Assembly: GCF_014201905.1 (NCBI RefSeq) | Contig: NZ_JACHFM010000002.1 | Location: 868,001-932,000, forward strand | Length of the DNA stretch: 64,000 nt | Source of the DNA: Amaricoccus macauensis | GTDB lineage: Bacteria > Pseudomonadota > Alphaproteobacteria > Rhodobacterales > Rhodobacteraceae | Direction: 5' to 3' | Shown here: positions 47,175 through 55,352 of the stretch, piece by piece | How the letters are laid out: every line of letters starts with the position of its first letter | Numbering within the stretch: the first letter of the stretch is position 1 | Notes under the pieces: generated by a model | What the model saw: only the letters and a program-made list of their open reading frames with translations | Databases searched by the model: none | Told to the model about the DNA's origin: nothing | Program-made: the position numbers and the translations under genes

Positions 47175-47810
47175 TCAGGCGGCCCCAAGCGCGGGCGCGA
47201 GATCGCCGTAGCCCGTGAAGCGCCGCTCGTAGCCGAGCCCGAGCCTTGCGGCGCACCGTTCGGCCTCGGCGTCCAGCCATGGGTCCTCGGTCTGCGCCAG
47301 ATAGATCAGCCGCTCGTAGTTGCCGAACAGCATGTCACGCAACTCCGGATGCCGGTCGAGCCCCATGGGCCGCCAGACGAAGGCATCGAATTGCCGCACG
47401 AGGAAATCCGTCAGGTAGAAAACCCGCATCTCCTCATCGGCATGCCCGGCGAAAACGTCGTTGCCCTCGAAGAAGCTGTAGCAGTGCGGCCCCTCCAGCA
47501 TCTCGACACCGAGCTTCGCGCAGCGGGCCGCAAGCAGCCCGCCGGTGCCGCAGTCCGCATAGGCGACGAAAATCCGGGCGTAGCGGCCGCGCGCCTCCTC
47601 GACCGCGGCTGCGACCGCATCGGGGATCCGCTCGGGCCAGAGGTGCAGCTTCGCCGGCAGGCAGGCGAGGTCGAGATGCTCCCAGCCGTTCAGCCGCTTC
47701 AGCGCGAGGATTTCCCGCGCCAGCGCGCCGCAGGCAATGACGAAGACGGCGTCACGCGGCGTGGTGCCGCCCGGCCGCTCCGCTTCGGTCCCGTGATCCA
47801 TGGCCAGCAT
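47175..47810 (-). CDS. DUF1638 domain protein
   Basis: A 211-residue protein of the DUF1638 family, which is repeatedly found beside corrinoid proteins and corrinoid methyltransferases. Conserved pieces are VIACGALAREI, HLWPERI, YADCGTGG and GPHCYSFFEGND, with invariant-looking cysteines that could bind a metal or cobalamin. A corrinoid protein gene lies 140 bp upstream on the same strand, so the two are probably one operon. Function is unknown. Starts at 47810 or 47801 are both possible. It is convergent with the PQQ dehydrogenase. Confidence 0.78.
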   Translation of the reverse strand: MLAMDHGTEAERPGGTTPRDAVFVIACGALAREILALKRLNGWEHLDLACLPAKLHLWPERIPDAVAAAVEEARGRYARIFVAYADCGTGGLLAARCAKLGVEMLEGPHCYSFFEGNDVFAGHADEEMRVFYLTDFLVRQFDAFVWRPMGLDRHPELRDMLFGNYERLIYLAQTEDPWLDAEAERCAARLGLGYERRFTGYGDLAPALGAA

Positions 47811-47950
47811 CCCTGCGACGGTTCTGCGACAGCAGATCTAGTGCAGTGTGACGCAATCGGAAGGCCTGCGGGCAAGGAAAGCTGAACCCGGCCGGCGCCC
47901 GTGTCGGTTCGGGAACGCCCTCCTGCACGCGCCATCTGCCCCGTGTGCCT

Positions 47951-48655
47951 TCAGGCACGCGCCAACTGGTTGTGCTTGCGCGCCATGAAGTCCCTCGCCG
48001 TCTCGACCGCCACCGCCGCGTCGCGGCAATAGGCATCCGCGCCGATCGCCCGGCTGAACTCCTCGTTGAGCGGCGCTCCACCGACGAGGATCACGAAGTC
48101 GTCGCGCAGTCCCTTGTCCTTCAGGGTATCGATCACGACCTTCATGTACGGCATCGTCGTGGTGAGCAGCGCCGACATGCCGAGGATGTCCGCGCCCTCG
48201 CGTTCCAGCGCCTCGATATAGCTTTCCGCGGCGTTGTTGATCCCGAGATCCACCACCTCGAAACCCGCCCCCTCCATCATCATCGACACGAGGTTCTTGC
48301 CGATGTCGTGGATGTCGCCCTTCACCGTGCCGATCACCATCTTGCCGAGACGCGGCGCGCCGGTTTCCGCGAGCAGCGGCTTCAGGATCGCCATCCCGGC
48401 CTTCATCGAGTTCGCCGCCAGCAGCACCTCGGGGACGAAGAGAATGCCGTCGCGGAAGTCGATGCCGACGATCCGCATGCCCTCGACCAGCGCCTTCGTC
48501 AGCACGTCATAGGGCGTCCAGCCGCGCGCGAGCAGGATGTTCACGCCTTCGACCACCTCGTCGCGGAGGCCGTCGTAGAGGTCGTCATGCATCTGCGGGA
48601 CAAGCTCGTCGTCGGAAAGCTCGCTCAGGATGATGTCGTCGCCGTCGTCGGCCAT
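47951..48655 (-). CDS. Corrinoid (B12-binding) methyltransferase protein
   Basis: A 234-residue cobalamin-binding protein of the MtaC/MtbC/MtgC kind. A helical B12-cap domain (about 15-95, FVPEVLLAANSMKAGM) is followed by the Rossmann-like B12-binding domain with the cobalt ligand in DIHDIGKNLV (D-x-H-x-x-G), SALLTTTMPYMK and VGGAPLNEEF. Such proteins carry a methyl group between a substrate-specific methyltransferase (methylamine, glycine betaine and so on) and an acceptor. No methyltransferase is beside it in this window; only a DUF1638 gene follows. The frame is open far upstream, but the ATG at 48655 gives the family start. Confidence 0.88.
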   Translation of the reverse strand: MADDGDDIILSELSDDELVPQMHDDLYDGLRDEVVEGVNILLARGWTPYDVLTKALVEGMRIVGIDFRDGILFVPEVLLAANSMKAGMAILKPLLAETGAPRLGKMVIGTVKGDIHDIGKNLVSMMMEGAGFEVVDLGINNAAESYIEALEREGADILGMSALLTTTMPYMKVVIDTLKDKGLRDDFVILVGGAPLNEEFSRAIGADAYCRDAAVAVETARDFMARKHNQLARA

Positions 48656-48814
48656 GCCGCCGCCCTCGCCAGATGGAACTCCTGATCCGACAGCTAGACC
48701 CATCCCGAGCGCTTCGCCACATCCGGAAACGACCTTGCATCTGCCATCCCCGACCGGGCACGGGGCACGGGGACGGTTCTGGCGAATGTTCTTGTCTTGT
48801 TCTATCATCAGCCG

Positions 48815-49903
48815 ATGATCGGCGACGAATCGAACAGGATCCCGGACAAGTCCCGCCGCGCCCGCGGCGCCACGCTCAACATGGCCGGACGCTTCGAGCG
48901 GCTGGAGCATGTGGCCGTCGACGATGGTTGGGAGCGTGACGACGAAATCGCCCCGACCCGGACCGAGGTGGCGCTGGAGCGGCCCCGTTCGATCATCGCC
49001 CGCAACCAGAGCCCGGACGTGCCATTCGACCGGTCGATCAACCCCTATCGCGGGTGCGAGCACGGCTGCATCTACTGCTTTGCCCGCCCGACCCATTCGT
49101 TTCTCGGCCTCTCGCCCGGCCTCGACTTCGAGACGAAGCTGACGGCAAAGCCCGACGCCGCCCGCGTCCTCGCCGCCGAGCTTTCGCGTCGCGGCTACCG
49201 CCCGGAGCCGATCGCCATCGGCACAAACACCGACCCCTATCAGCCGATCGAAAAGCGCTACGGCGTCATGCGCCAGATTCTCGGCGTTCTCAGTGATTTC
49301 CGGCATCCGGTTCACATCCTGACGAAGGGTGCGCTGATCGAGCGCGACGCCGACATCCTCGGGGAAATGGGCGCCACCGGGATCGCCTCCGCCGGCCTGA
49401 CGATCACCACCCTCGATCGCCGCCTCGCCCGGGCCATGGAGCCGCGCGCGGCGGCGCCCGAGCGCCGGCTCGCGGCTCTCCGCCACCTGAAGGCCGCCGG
49501 CTGCCCGACGCGGGTCTCCATCGGCCCGGTGATCCCGGGGCTGAACGACCACGAGATCGAGGCGCTGCTCGGCGCCGCGGCCGACGCGGGGGTCGGTGGA
49601 GCGGGTTACATCGTCCTGCGCCTGCCCCGCGAGGTCGGCCCGCTGTTCCGCGACTGGCTCGAGGCGCATTACCCGGACCGGGCGAAGCGGGTCATGGGCC
49701 TCGTGCGCGAGATGCACGGCGGTCGCGACTATGACCCGGCGTGGGGCAAGCGCATGAAGGGTGAAGGCGTCGTCGCCGAACTCATCGGCCGCCGCTTCGC
49801 CGCCGCCTGCTCCCGCCTCGGCATCAACCGCGGCCTCAAGCCGCTGCGGACCGACCTGTTCCGGCCGCCGAGCGCCGGCCCGGAGCAGCTAGCGCTGTTC
49901 TGA
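48815..49903 (+). CDS. PA0069-family radical SAM protein
   Basis: A 362-residue radical SAM enzyme. The [4Fe-4S]-binding cysteines are in CEHGCIYCF (CxxxCxxC, near residue 84-91), preceded by SINPYRGC; TNTDPYQPIEK and GLTITTLD are typical of the spore-photoproduct-lyase-like PA0069 group. Its reaction is unknown. The N-terminal basic region (GRFERLE) is usual for the group. Divergent from the corrinoid protein gene, with 159 bp between them where no clear promoter was recognised. A start 18 bp upstream is possible. Confidence 0.88.
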   Translation: MIGDESNRIPDKSRRARGATLNMAGRFERLEHVAVDDGWERDDEIAPTRTEVALERPRSIIARNQSPDVPFDRSINPYRGCEHGCIYCFARPTHSFLGLSPGLDFETKLTAKPDAARVLAAELSRRGYRPEPIAIGTNTDPYQPIEKRYGVMRQILGVLSDFRHPVHILTKGALIERDADILGEMGATGIASAGLTITTLDRRLARAMEPRAAAPERRLAALRHLKAAGCPTRVSIGPVIPGLNDHEIEALLGAAADAGVGGAGYIVLRLPREVGPLFRDWLEAHYPDRAKRVMGLVREMHGGRDYDPAWGKRMKGEGVVAELIGRRFAAACSRLGINRGLKPLRTDLFRPPSAGPEQLALF

Positions 49904-50046
49904 GAGAGGATGGACTGGCAATCCATTGTTATCACGCCACATACTTCCCGGCATGGCTTTGCGTCCGATGACGTCGCGGGTTCGTGGCTTCGGACGGATG
50001 CCCGTGTCTGGTACACTCAGGCCTGCCAACACCGGAGGGATCCACG

Positions 50047-50415
50047 ATGCCGGACCGTCGAACCATGCTGGCCGGCATGGCCAGCCTGCCCCTGCTGCCG
50101 CACGTGGCCCGGGCGCATCATGGCTGGGCATGGGCCGAGGATGTCGAGTTCACCTTGTCCGGCACCATCACGCGCGCCCGGCTCGGCAACCCGCACGGCG
50201 AACTCGAGGTCGCGGCGGAGGACGGCGCCTGGATTGCCGAGATCGGCCAGCCATGGCGAAACGAACGTGCGGGCCTGACCGAGGAAATGCTGGCACCGGG
50301 TACCCCGGTCACCCTAGAGGGTCACCGCTCGCGTGACCCCGACGAACGGGTGATGAAGGCCGAGCGGCTCGTGATCGCAGGCAAGACCCACGACCTCTAC
50401 CCCGACCGGACCTGA
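50047..50415 (+). CDS. DUF6152 family exported protein
   Basis: A 122-residue protein with an N-terminal signal that carries a twin arginine (PDRRTMLAGMASLPLLP, ending ARA) and may use the Tat route. The mature part starts HHGWAW and is a small beta-rich DUF6152-type domain with NPHGELEV and PGTPVTLEGHRSRDP. GGAGGG lies just upstream of the ATG. Six bases separate it from the next membrane protein gene, a pairing that suggests joint function at the envelope. Function unknown. Confidence 0.72.
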   Translation: MPDRRTMLAGMASLPLLPHVARAHHGWAWAEDVEFTLSGTITRARLGNPHGELEVAAEDGAWIAEIGQPWRNERAGLTEEMLAPGTPVTLEGHRSRDPDERVMKAERLVIAGKTHDLYPDRT

Positions 50416-50421
50416 AACGGC

Positions 50422-50874
50422 GTGGAGGGCCTCTTCGCTGGCATTGAGGCCTCCGACCTCGCCACATGGCTGCGCCGCAGTCGCTGGACCTATCCGGCAG
50501 TCAACACCGCCCACGTCTTCGGTATCGCGCTGCTGTTCGGGGCGATCGTTCCCATGGACCTGCGCCTTGCCGGCCTCTGGGGCCGGGAGTTGCGCGTGTC
50601 GGCGGTCGTCGCTCTGCTGCGCCCCGTCGCTGCCATCGGCGCCGGCGTCGCGCTCCTGACCGGTGCGCTGCTCTTTGCGGTGCAGGCGACGGACTACGCC
50701 GCTCTGCCACTTTTCTGGGCCAAGATCAGCCTCGTCACGCTCGGCCTAGCACACGCGCTTGTTCACGGTCGCATCGCCGACATGGGCCCCGCACGGCAAC
50801 GCCGCGCGGGTCTTCTCTCCGCCGGTCTATGGGCCGCGGTGATCGCCTGCGGCAGGACGCTCGGGTATCTCTAA
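50422..50874 (+). CDS. DUF6644-type membrane protein
   Basis: A 150-residue protein with four membrane helices (about 27-46, 60-88, 95-115 and 128-147) read from a GTG six bases after the DUF6152 stop. The pieces YPAVNTAHVFGIALLFGAI and PMDLRLAGLWG, with a histidine in helix 1 (TAHVFG), resemble DUF2214/DUF6644 proteins, some of which may bind heme. It is translationally linked with the exported DUF6152 protein. Function unknown. Confidence 0.72.
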   Translation: MEGLFAGIEASDLATWLRRSRWTYPAVNTAHVFGIALLFGAIVPMDLRLAGLWGRELRVSAVVALLRPVAAIGAGVALLTGALLFAVQATDYAALPLFWAKISLVTLGLAHALVHGRIADMGPARQRRAGLLSAGLWAAVIACGRTLGYL

Positions 50875-50880
50875 AGTGAC

Positions 50881-51810
50881 TCAGCGAACCCGGATCCCCG
50901 CCGCGTCATCCCAGTGCAGCGGCTTCGGCGATGCCGGCAACGGCGCGTCCGCGTCCGAGACGGCGATGCCCTCGGGCGTGTCGGGCGGGCAGATCGCCAC
51001 GTAGCGGGCATAGCCGCCGACGCCGCCCTTGAACTTCGGGAAACCGATCGCCACCAGACAGCCGACGGGCGGCACCTTGTCGAGGTTCGCCACGCCCTCA
51101 GCCTGGGCATAGCCGTGGTGCATGAGCCAGTGCTCGCCCTCGAGCGTCGGCGTCGCGTCGGTGTCGAGCGGCTCGTGGCCGTGGAAAAGGATGTGCCGCT
51201 GCTCGTGCAGGAACTTCAGCGCATCGAGACCGACGCCGGGGAACGGCGTCTTCGCCGCGAACTCCCGGTCCGGCCAGCGCTTCGACCAGTCCGAGCGCAC
51301 GAAAACCACCGAGCCCGCCGGAATCTGGCCGTACTTCGTCTCGAACGCCTCGACGTCGGAGACCTGAAGGGCGTAGCCGAAATCCTTCGCCACCTGCTCC
51401 TGCATCTGGATCACCACCAGCGGCCGCAGGGTATAGGTCGCCGGCAACTCGTCGATGCCGGGAAACTCCGGCGCCCAGTGCGCGGGCGGGTCGAGCTGGG
51501 TTCCAAGCTGGTCGGTCGGCAGGGTGTAGGCCGTCGCCTCGAAACCGTGCTTCTCGTAGGTGAAGACGTCCCCCTTCTTCGCGTAGCCTTCGAGATCCTG
51601 ACCCGCCGTCGCCTGCGCGAACGCCGGGTCAGCGAACCTGGGCCAGACGGGGATCTCCGGGGTGATGACGTGGCTGAGGTCGATGTACTTCGCCCCCTTC
51701 AACCCTTCGGTGTAGACGCTCCAGAGCCCCGGCTCCTCTGCCGCCGCCATCCCCACGATGCCCGTGGCAATCACCACGCCCACGACCGCACATCTCCACC
51801 GTCCCCGCAT
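50881..51810 (-). CDS. Exported cyclase-family (kynurenine-formamidase-like) protein
   Basis: A 309-residue protein of the cyclase/formamidase family (PF04199) with a signal peptide (about 1-24, ending GMAAA). Family features are KYIDLSHVITPEIPVW near 41-56, a metal-binding motif TQLDPPAHW in place of the usual HxGTHxDxPxH, and the later FHGHEPLDTDATP with EGEHWLMHHGYAQAEGVANL. The first histidine-bearing motif is partly changed, so metal binding may differ. The enzyme is periplasmic, unlike cytoplasmic KynB. It is convergent with the DUF6644 gene with 6 bp between stops. Substrate unknown. Confidence 0.83.
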   Translation of the reverse strand: MRGRWRCAVVGVVIATGIVGMAAAEEPGLWSVYTEGLKGAKYIDLSHVITPEIPVWPRFADPAFAQATAGQDLEGYAKKGDVFTYEKHGFEATAYTLPTDQLGTQLDPPAHWAPEFPGIDELPATYTLRPLVVIQMQEQVAKDFGYALQVSDVEAFETKYGQIPAGSVVFVRSDWSKRWPDREFAAKTPFPGVGLDALKFLHEQRHILFHGHEPLDTDATPTLEGEHWLMHHGYAQAEGVANLDKVPPVGCLVAIGFPKFKGGVGGYARYVAICPPDTPEGIAVSDADAPLPASPKPLHWDDAAGIRVR

Positions 51811-51923
51811 TGTCTTCTCCCCCTGCGACTGACCGAGGACCCGACCCTATTCCCTTCCGCGCGCCGATCAATTCCCCGCGCGCAGCCGCCGCACACTGGC
51901 GCGGGTGGGCGCGCGTCGCCTAT

Positions 51924-52370
51924 ATGAGGGCGATGTTCGCAAACCTGCTCCGCCACCTCGCGTCACCGCCGCGCGCCCTCGCCGCCGACGAGGGTCAGGT
52001 GGCGCTCGCCGCGCTGATGGTGCGGCTCTCCCGGAGCGACGACAACTATTCCGAGACGGAACGCCGCCGCATCGACGCGGTCCTGTCCCAGCAGTATGGG
52101 CTTGCTCCGGACGCCGCGGCACGGGTGCGCTCGGTGGCCGAGGACCTCGAGGCCACTGCACAGGACACGGTCCAGTTCACCCGCCTCGTGAAGGAAGCGG
52201 TGCCCTATGAGGAGCGGGTGGGTGTCGTCGAGGCGCTTTGGCGCGTTGCCGTGGCGGACAGCGTCAACGCGGACGAACACAGCCTGATGCGGCTTGTCAC
52301 CGGCCTCCTCGGGGTATCGGACGTGGACTCGGGTCTCGCCCGCCAGCGCGCGCTCAGGCGCGAAAGCTGA
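51924..52370 (+). CDS. TerB-family protein
   Basis: A 148-residue all-helical TerB-type protein (tellurite-resistance fold). The pattern VALAALMVRLSRSDDNYSETERRRIDAVL near 24-52 has the acidic metal-binding residues, repeated in RVAVADSVNADEHSLMRLV near 108-126. No ter gene cluster is present; solitary copies are common in alphaproteobacteria, where the role is undefined. ATG codons at 51924 and 51933 are both possible. The OmpV-like gene ends 3 bp after its stop on the other strand. Confidence 0.83.
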   Translation: MRAMFANLLRHLASPPRALAADEGQVALAALMVRLSRSDDNYSETERRRIDAVLSQQYGLAPDAAARVRSVAEDLEATAQDTVQFTRLVKEAVPYEERVGVVEALWRVAVADSVNADEHSLMRLVTGLLGVSDVDSGLARQRALRRES

Positions 52371-52373
52371 GGC

Positions 52374-53234
52374 TCAGAAATCGAGGCTCAGGCTACGGGT
52401 CACGCCAAGCCGGAGTCTCAGCTGATCCTCGGAGCCGGCATCGGTGATCGGCGAGTCTCCGGCGTCGCCGGTGAGACGGTTCCAGCTGGCCGCGCCCTCG
52501 ACGCCCCAGCGCGAGCCGACCATGTAGCGCGCCCCGACCTCGATGCCGGCGGAGTAGAGCCCGCCCTCCGCGTGATGCGCTGCGAGCCCCGAGGCCGCCT
52601 CCTGGCGTTCGCTGACCCCGAAATAGGTGCTCGCGAAACGGTCATCACCGAAGGCGAGCCGCGGCCCGATCGAGAGCGTCAGCCCTTCCATCGGCCGGGC
52701 GATGCCATCAATCCCGACCTCGCCGGTCCAGGCGTTGGTGCCGACGATGCCATAGCGCACGTCAGTGAAGACCCGGTAGCTCCGCTGCTCGTAGCCGAGG
52801 CCGATGCCTGCCTCGAAGGTCGGGTCCACGTCGCCCAGGCCCGCGAGCGCGCCCGTCGCATCGCGGCCGCCGACATAGCGCGCGGAGCCGCGAATGTCCC
52901 AGCCCGAGCGCACCCCGGCCGCAGCCGGTCCCGCCGCGCCCCAGTCGAAGCCGCCGGGCAGGCGCGCGAAATCGAACCGCACACCGGCATCCGGCCCGAG
53001 CTTGTAGTCGTCCGACCCGAAGTAGGACGGGCTGACCGCGATGCCGCCTCGGACCGTCACGATTACCCGCGACTCGTCGCCCGGGGCGCCGGTCCCGATC
53101 GGAAGGCTCGGATCGATGTCGATGGGTGCGGACATTTCGGCCGTCTGGGCATGGACAGGCGCCACGGCGCACACGACCGGGAGCAGCGACAGAGCCGCCA
53201 CGAACGCCGTCCGAATGTAGAGCCCGAAGCCCAT
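52374..53234 (-). CDS. MipA/OmpV family outer-membrane protein
   Basis: A 286-residue protein with a signal peptide (about 1-29, ending APVHA) and a beta-barrel pattern that ends in the aromatic LSLDF, the usual outer-membrane assembly signal. VRGGIAVSPSYFGSDDYKLGPDAGVRF in part and GARYMVGSRWGVEGAASW in part match the MipA/OmpV family, which acts in murein-enzyme scaffolding or as small porins. The ATG at 53234 has a GGGAG site upstream; the frame stays open far beyond it but is antisense to aroB there. Regulation not visible. Confidence 0.82.
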   Translation of the reverse strand: MGFGLYIRTAFVAALSLLPVVCAVAPVHAQTAEMSAPIDIDPSLPIGTGAPGDESRVIVTVRGGIAVSPSYFGSDDYKLGPDAGVRFDFARLPGGFDWGAAGPAAAGVRSGWDIRGSARYVGGRDATGALAGLGDVDPTFEAGIGLGYEQRSYRVFTDVRYGIVGTNAWTGEVGIDGIARPMEGLTLSIGPRLAFGDDRFASTYFGVSERQEAASGLAAHHAEGGLYSAGIEVGARYMVGSRWGVEGAASWNRLTGDAGDSPITDAGSEDQLRLRLGVTRSLSLDF

Positions 53235-53362
53235 CGTTCTCCCGGAGGAACCACCCGCAACGCCAAAAGCGTCCACCGGATCCTCTGACGAATTCTTAAC
53301 CGTGCCCCGTGGGGTTGCAACACCGCTGCCCCCCGGCCGGCAGCTCGGGCCGCCGTGCCAGG

Positions 53363-54493
53363 TCACGACAGCGTCAGCCGCGACCGCTCCGCCAGTGCGT
53401 CCGCAAGGAGGGCGCGGACGGGTGCCAGGTCCACGTCGCGCGCGACGAATGCCTCGCCGATGTCGCGCGCCAGAATGAAGGTGATCCGCCCGTCGCGCAC
53501 CTTCTTGTCCTGCGCCATCAGCCCGAGCAGCGCATCGGCGTCCGGCAGCTCGCCCGGAATGTCGGCGAGCCGCCGGCGCATTCCCATGTGGGCGAAATGT
53601 TCCGCCGCCCGGCTCGGCGCTTCCTGCGAGCAGAGCCCGAGCCGCGCCGAGAGCTCGAAGGCGAGCACGCAGCCGATCGCCACGCCCTCGCCGTGCAGCA
53701 GACGGTCGCCATAACCGGTCGCCGCTTCGAGCGCGTGACCGAAGGTGTGGCCGAGGTTCAGAAGCGCCCTGTCGCCTTCCTCCGTCTCGTCGCGCACGAC
53801 GATCTCGGCCTTCATCTCGCAGGACCGCCGCACGGCATGGGCGCGTGCCGCCGGGTCGCCCGCCCTGAGCGCCGAAGCGTTGGTCTCGAGCCAGGCAAAG
53901 AACTCGCTGTCGCCGAGCAGGCCGTATTTCGCAACCTCGGCATAGCCCGCGAGGAAATCCCGCTCGGGCAGCGTGTCGAGAAGACCAGTGTCGGCGAGGA
54001 CCAGCCGGGGCTGGTGGAACGCTCCGACGAGGTTCTTGCCCTGCGGGGAGTTGATCCCGGTCTTGCCGCCGACCGAGCTGTCGACCTGCGCGAGCAGCGT
54101 GGTCGGGATCTGGACGAAGCCCACCCCGCGCCGCAGGACCGCCGCGGCAAACCCGGCGAGATCGCCGACGACACCGCCGCCAAAGGCCACGACCACGTCG
54201 TCGCGCGCCACTTTCTCGCCGATCAGCCACTCTACCGCGGTCTCCAGCGATCGCCAGCCCTTCGTGGCCTCACCCGGTTCGAGCGCGAGAACCGACGAAG
54301 CGATCCCGGCGGCCTCGAGGCCCGCAGCGAGCGTCGGGCCGTGCAGGGCGGCAACCCGCGCCTCGGTCAGCACGGCGACGCGCGGCCGGCGGAGAAGCGG
54401 CGCGATCGCGGTCCCGGCCTGCGCCAGCAACCCGGCGCCGATGCGAATGTCATAGGCGCGCGTGCCGAGCGGCACGTGGACGATATCGATCAC
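53363..54493 (-). CDS. aroB: 3-dehydroquinate synthase
   Basis: Converts DAHP to 3-dehydroquinate in the shikimate pathway. The 376 residues carry the NAD site (VVAFGGGVVGDLAGFAAA), the zinc-site residues in the GHTFGHALEA stretch and the KGWRSLETAVEWL region. The start overlaps the aroK stop by 4 bp, so the pair is co-translated as aroK-aroB. Length agrees with family members of about 360-380 residues. Confidence 0.96.
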   Translation of the reverse strand: MIDIVHVPLGTRAYDIRIGAGLLAQAGTAIAPLLRRPRVAVLTEARVAALHGPTLAAGLEAAGIASSVLALEPGEATKGWRSLETAVEWLIGEKVARDDVVVAFGGGVVGDLAGFAAAVLRRGVGFVQIPTTLLAQVDSSVGGKTGINSPQGKNLVGAFHQPRLVLADTGLLDTLPERDFLAGYAEVAKYGLLGDSEFFAWLETNASALRAGDPAARAHAVRRSCEMKAEIVVRDETEEGDRALLNLGHTFGHALEAATGYGDRLLHGEGVAIGCVLAFELSARLGLCSQEAPSRAAEHFAHMGMRRRLADIPGELPDADALLGLMAQDKKVRDGRITFILARDIGEAFVARDVDLAPVRALLADALAERSRLTLS

Positions 54494-55092
54494 GTGGGTT
54501 CCTCAAGAGTGGCGCCGCGGTTGCTGGCACCGCTGCGGTCATGTGCGCGGATGGCATCGACGACCCGGCGCGCCATCGCCTCGGGGCTGTAGCCCCGACA
54601 GCAGTCCACCGTGATGTCCGCCTCGGCGTAGAAGGGCGACCTGCGCTCGTTCAGATCCACGAGGACTGCACGCGGGTCTGCAACCTGCAGAAGCGGCCTG
54701 CCCGGCCGGTCCCGGACCCGCTCATAGAGCAGATCAACGTCCGCCCGCAGCCAGACGGAGGTGCCGTGCGTCCTGATTTCGGCGCGGGTGCGCGGGTCGA
54801 TGAACGATCCGCCGCCGGTGGCGAGCACGCCCGGTCGTTCCGCGAGGAGGCGCGAGATCACCCGCCGCTCGCCATCACGGAACGCGGGTTCGCCGAACGT
54901 CGAGAAGATTTCGGGGATCGTCATTCCCGCCGCTTCCTCGATCTGGACGTCGGAATCGGCGAAACCAACGCCGAACAGGGCCGCGAGCCGTTTGCCAACA
55001 CTGGTCTTGCCCGCGCCCATCAGGCCCACGAGGACGATCGTTCGGCGGAGCTTCGGTTGACCCGGCCTGGTCTCGGCAGTCATCGCGGACAT
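54490..55092 (-). CDS. aroK: Shikimate kinase
   Basis: Phosphorylates shikimate with ATP. The 200-residue protein has the Walker A GLMGAGKTSVGKRLA at about 24-38, the substrate-binding DSD in FADSDVQIEE, RDGERRVI and the glycine triad ATGGGSF, with the lid arginine in RPGRPLL. The first 15 or so residues are an extension. It is first of the aroK-aroB pair and divergent from a tiny membrane protein gene. Confidence 0.95.
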   Translation of the reverse strand: MSAMTAETRPGQPKLRRTIVLVGLMGAGKTSVGKRLAALFGVGFADSDVQIEEAAGMTIPEIFSTFGEPAFRDGERRVISRLLAERPGVLATGGGSFIDPRTRAEIRTHGTSVWLRADVDLLYERVRDRPGRPLLQVADPRAVLVDLNERRSPFYAEADITVDCCRGYSPEAMARRVVDAIRAHDRSGASNRGATLEEPT

Positions 55093-55223
55093 TCAATCAT
55101 CGCAATTGCCGTGCTGACGCGCCCAAGCTAGAGTCCCGCCCACGGTCAATCGCGGCGGATGATCCCCGTGATTGACGGCTAGAGAACGCGGCGTCAAGCC
55201 GGGACCGGGCAGAGCAGGACAGT

Positions 55224-55352
55224 ATGCGTATTTTCGGCAGGATATTACTCTATCTCGTGATCGTCGCCGTCGTCGGACTCGTTGGGTTCGCGTTCTTTTC
55301 GGATCTCCCGGCGCCCCAGAGGGACGTCGAGGTTCCCGTCGAGGCGAAGTGA
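55224..55352 (+). CDS. Tiny single-span membrane protein (42 aa)
   Basis: From the ATG at 55224 the 42 residues read as a positively charged start (MRIFGR), one membrane helix (ILLYLVIVAVVGLVGFAFF) and a short acidic tail with PAPQRDVEVPVEA. Its stop overlaps the GTG start of the next gene (GTGA at 55349-55352), showing translational coupling. The order aroK, tiny protein, long helical protein, xerD suggests a conserved neighbourhood. Function unknown. Its codon use matches its neighbours. Confidence 0.75.
   Translation: MRIFGRILLYLVIVAVVGLVGFAFFSDLPAPQRDVEVPVEAK

Noticed and set aside
47811-47950. Possible cobalamin riboswitch before the DUF1638 gene
   Set aside because: No B12-box (GCCACTG-type) or matching stems were found; only a short GTGCCT/AGGCAC hairpin spans the corrinoid stop.
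48656-49717. N-terminal extension of the corrinoid protein
   Set aside because: It is antisense to the radical SAM gene, and the family start is at 48655.
53235-54230. N-terminal extension of the OmpV-like protein
   Set aside because: It is antisense-shifted over aroB; a signal peptide begins at 53234.
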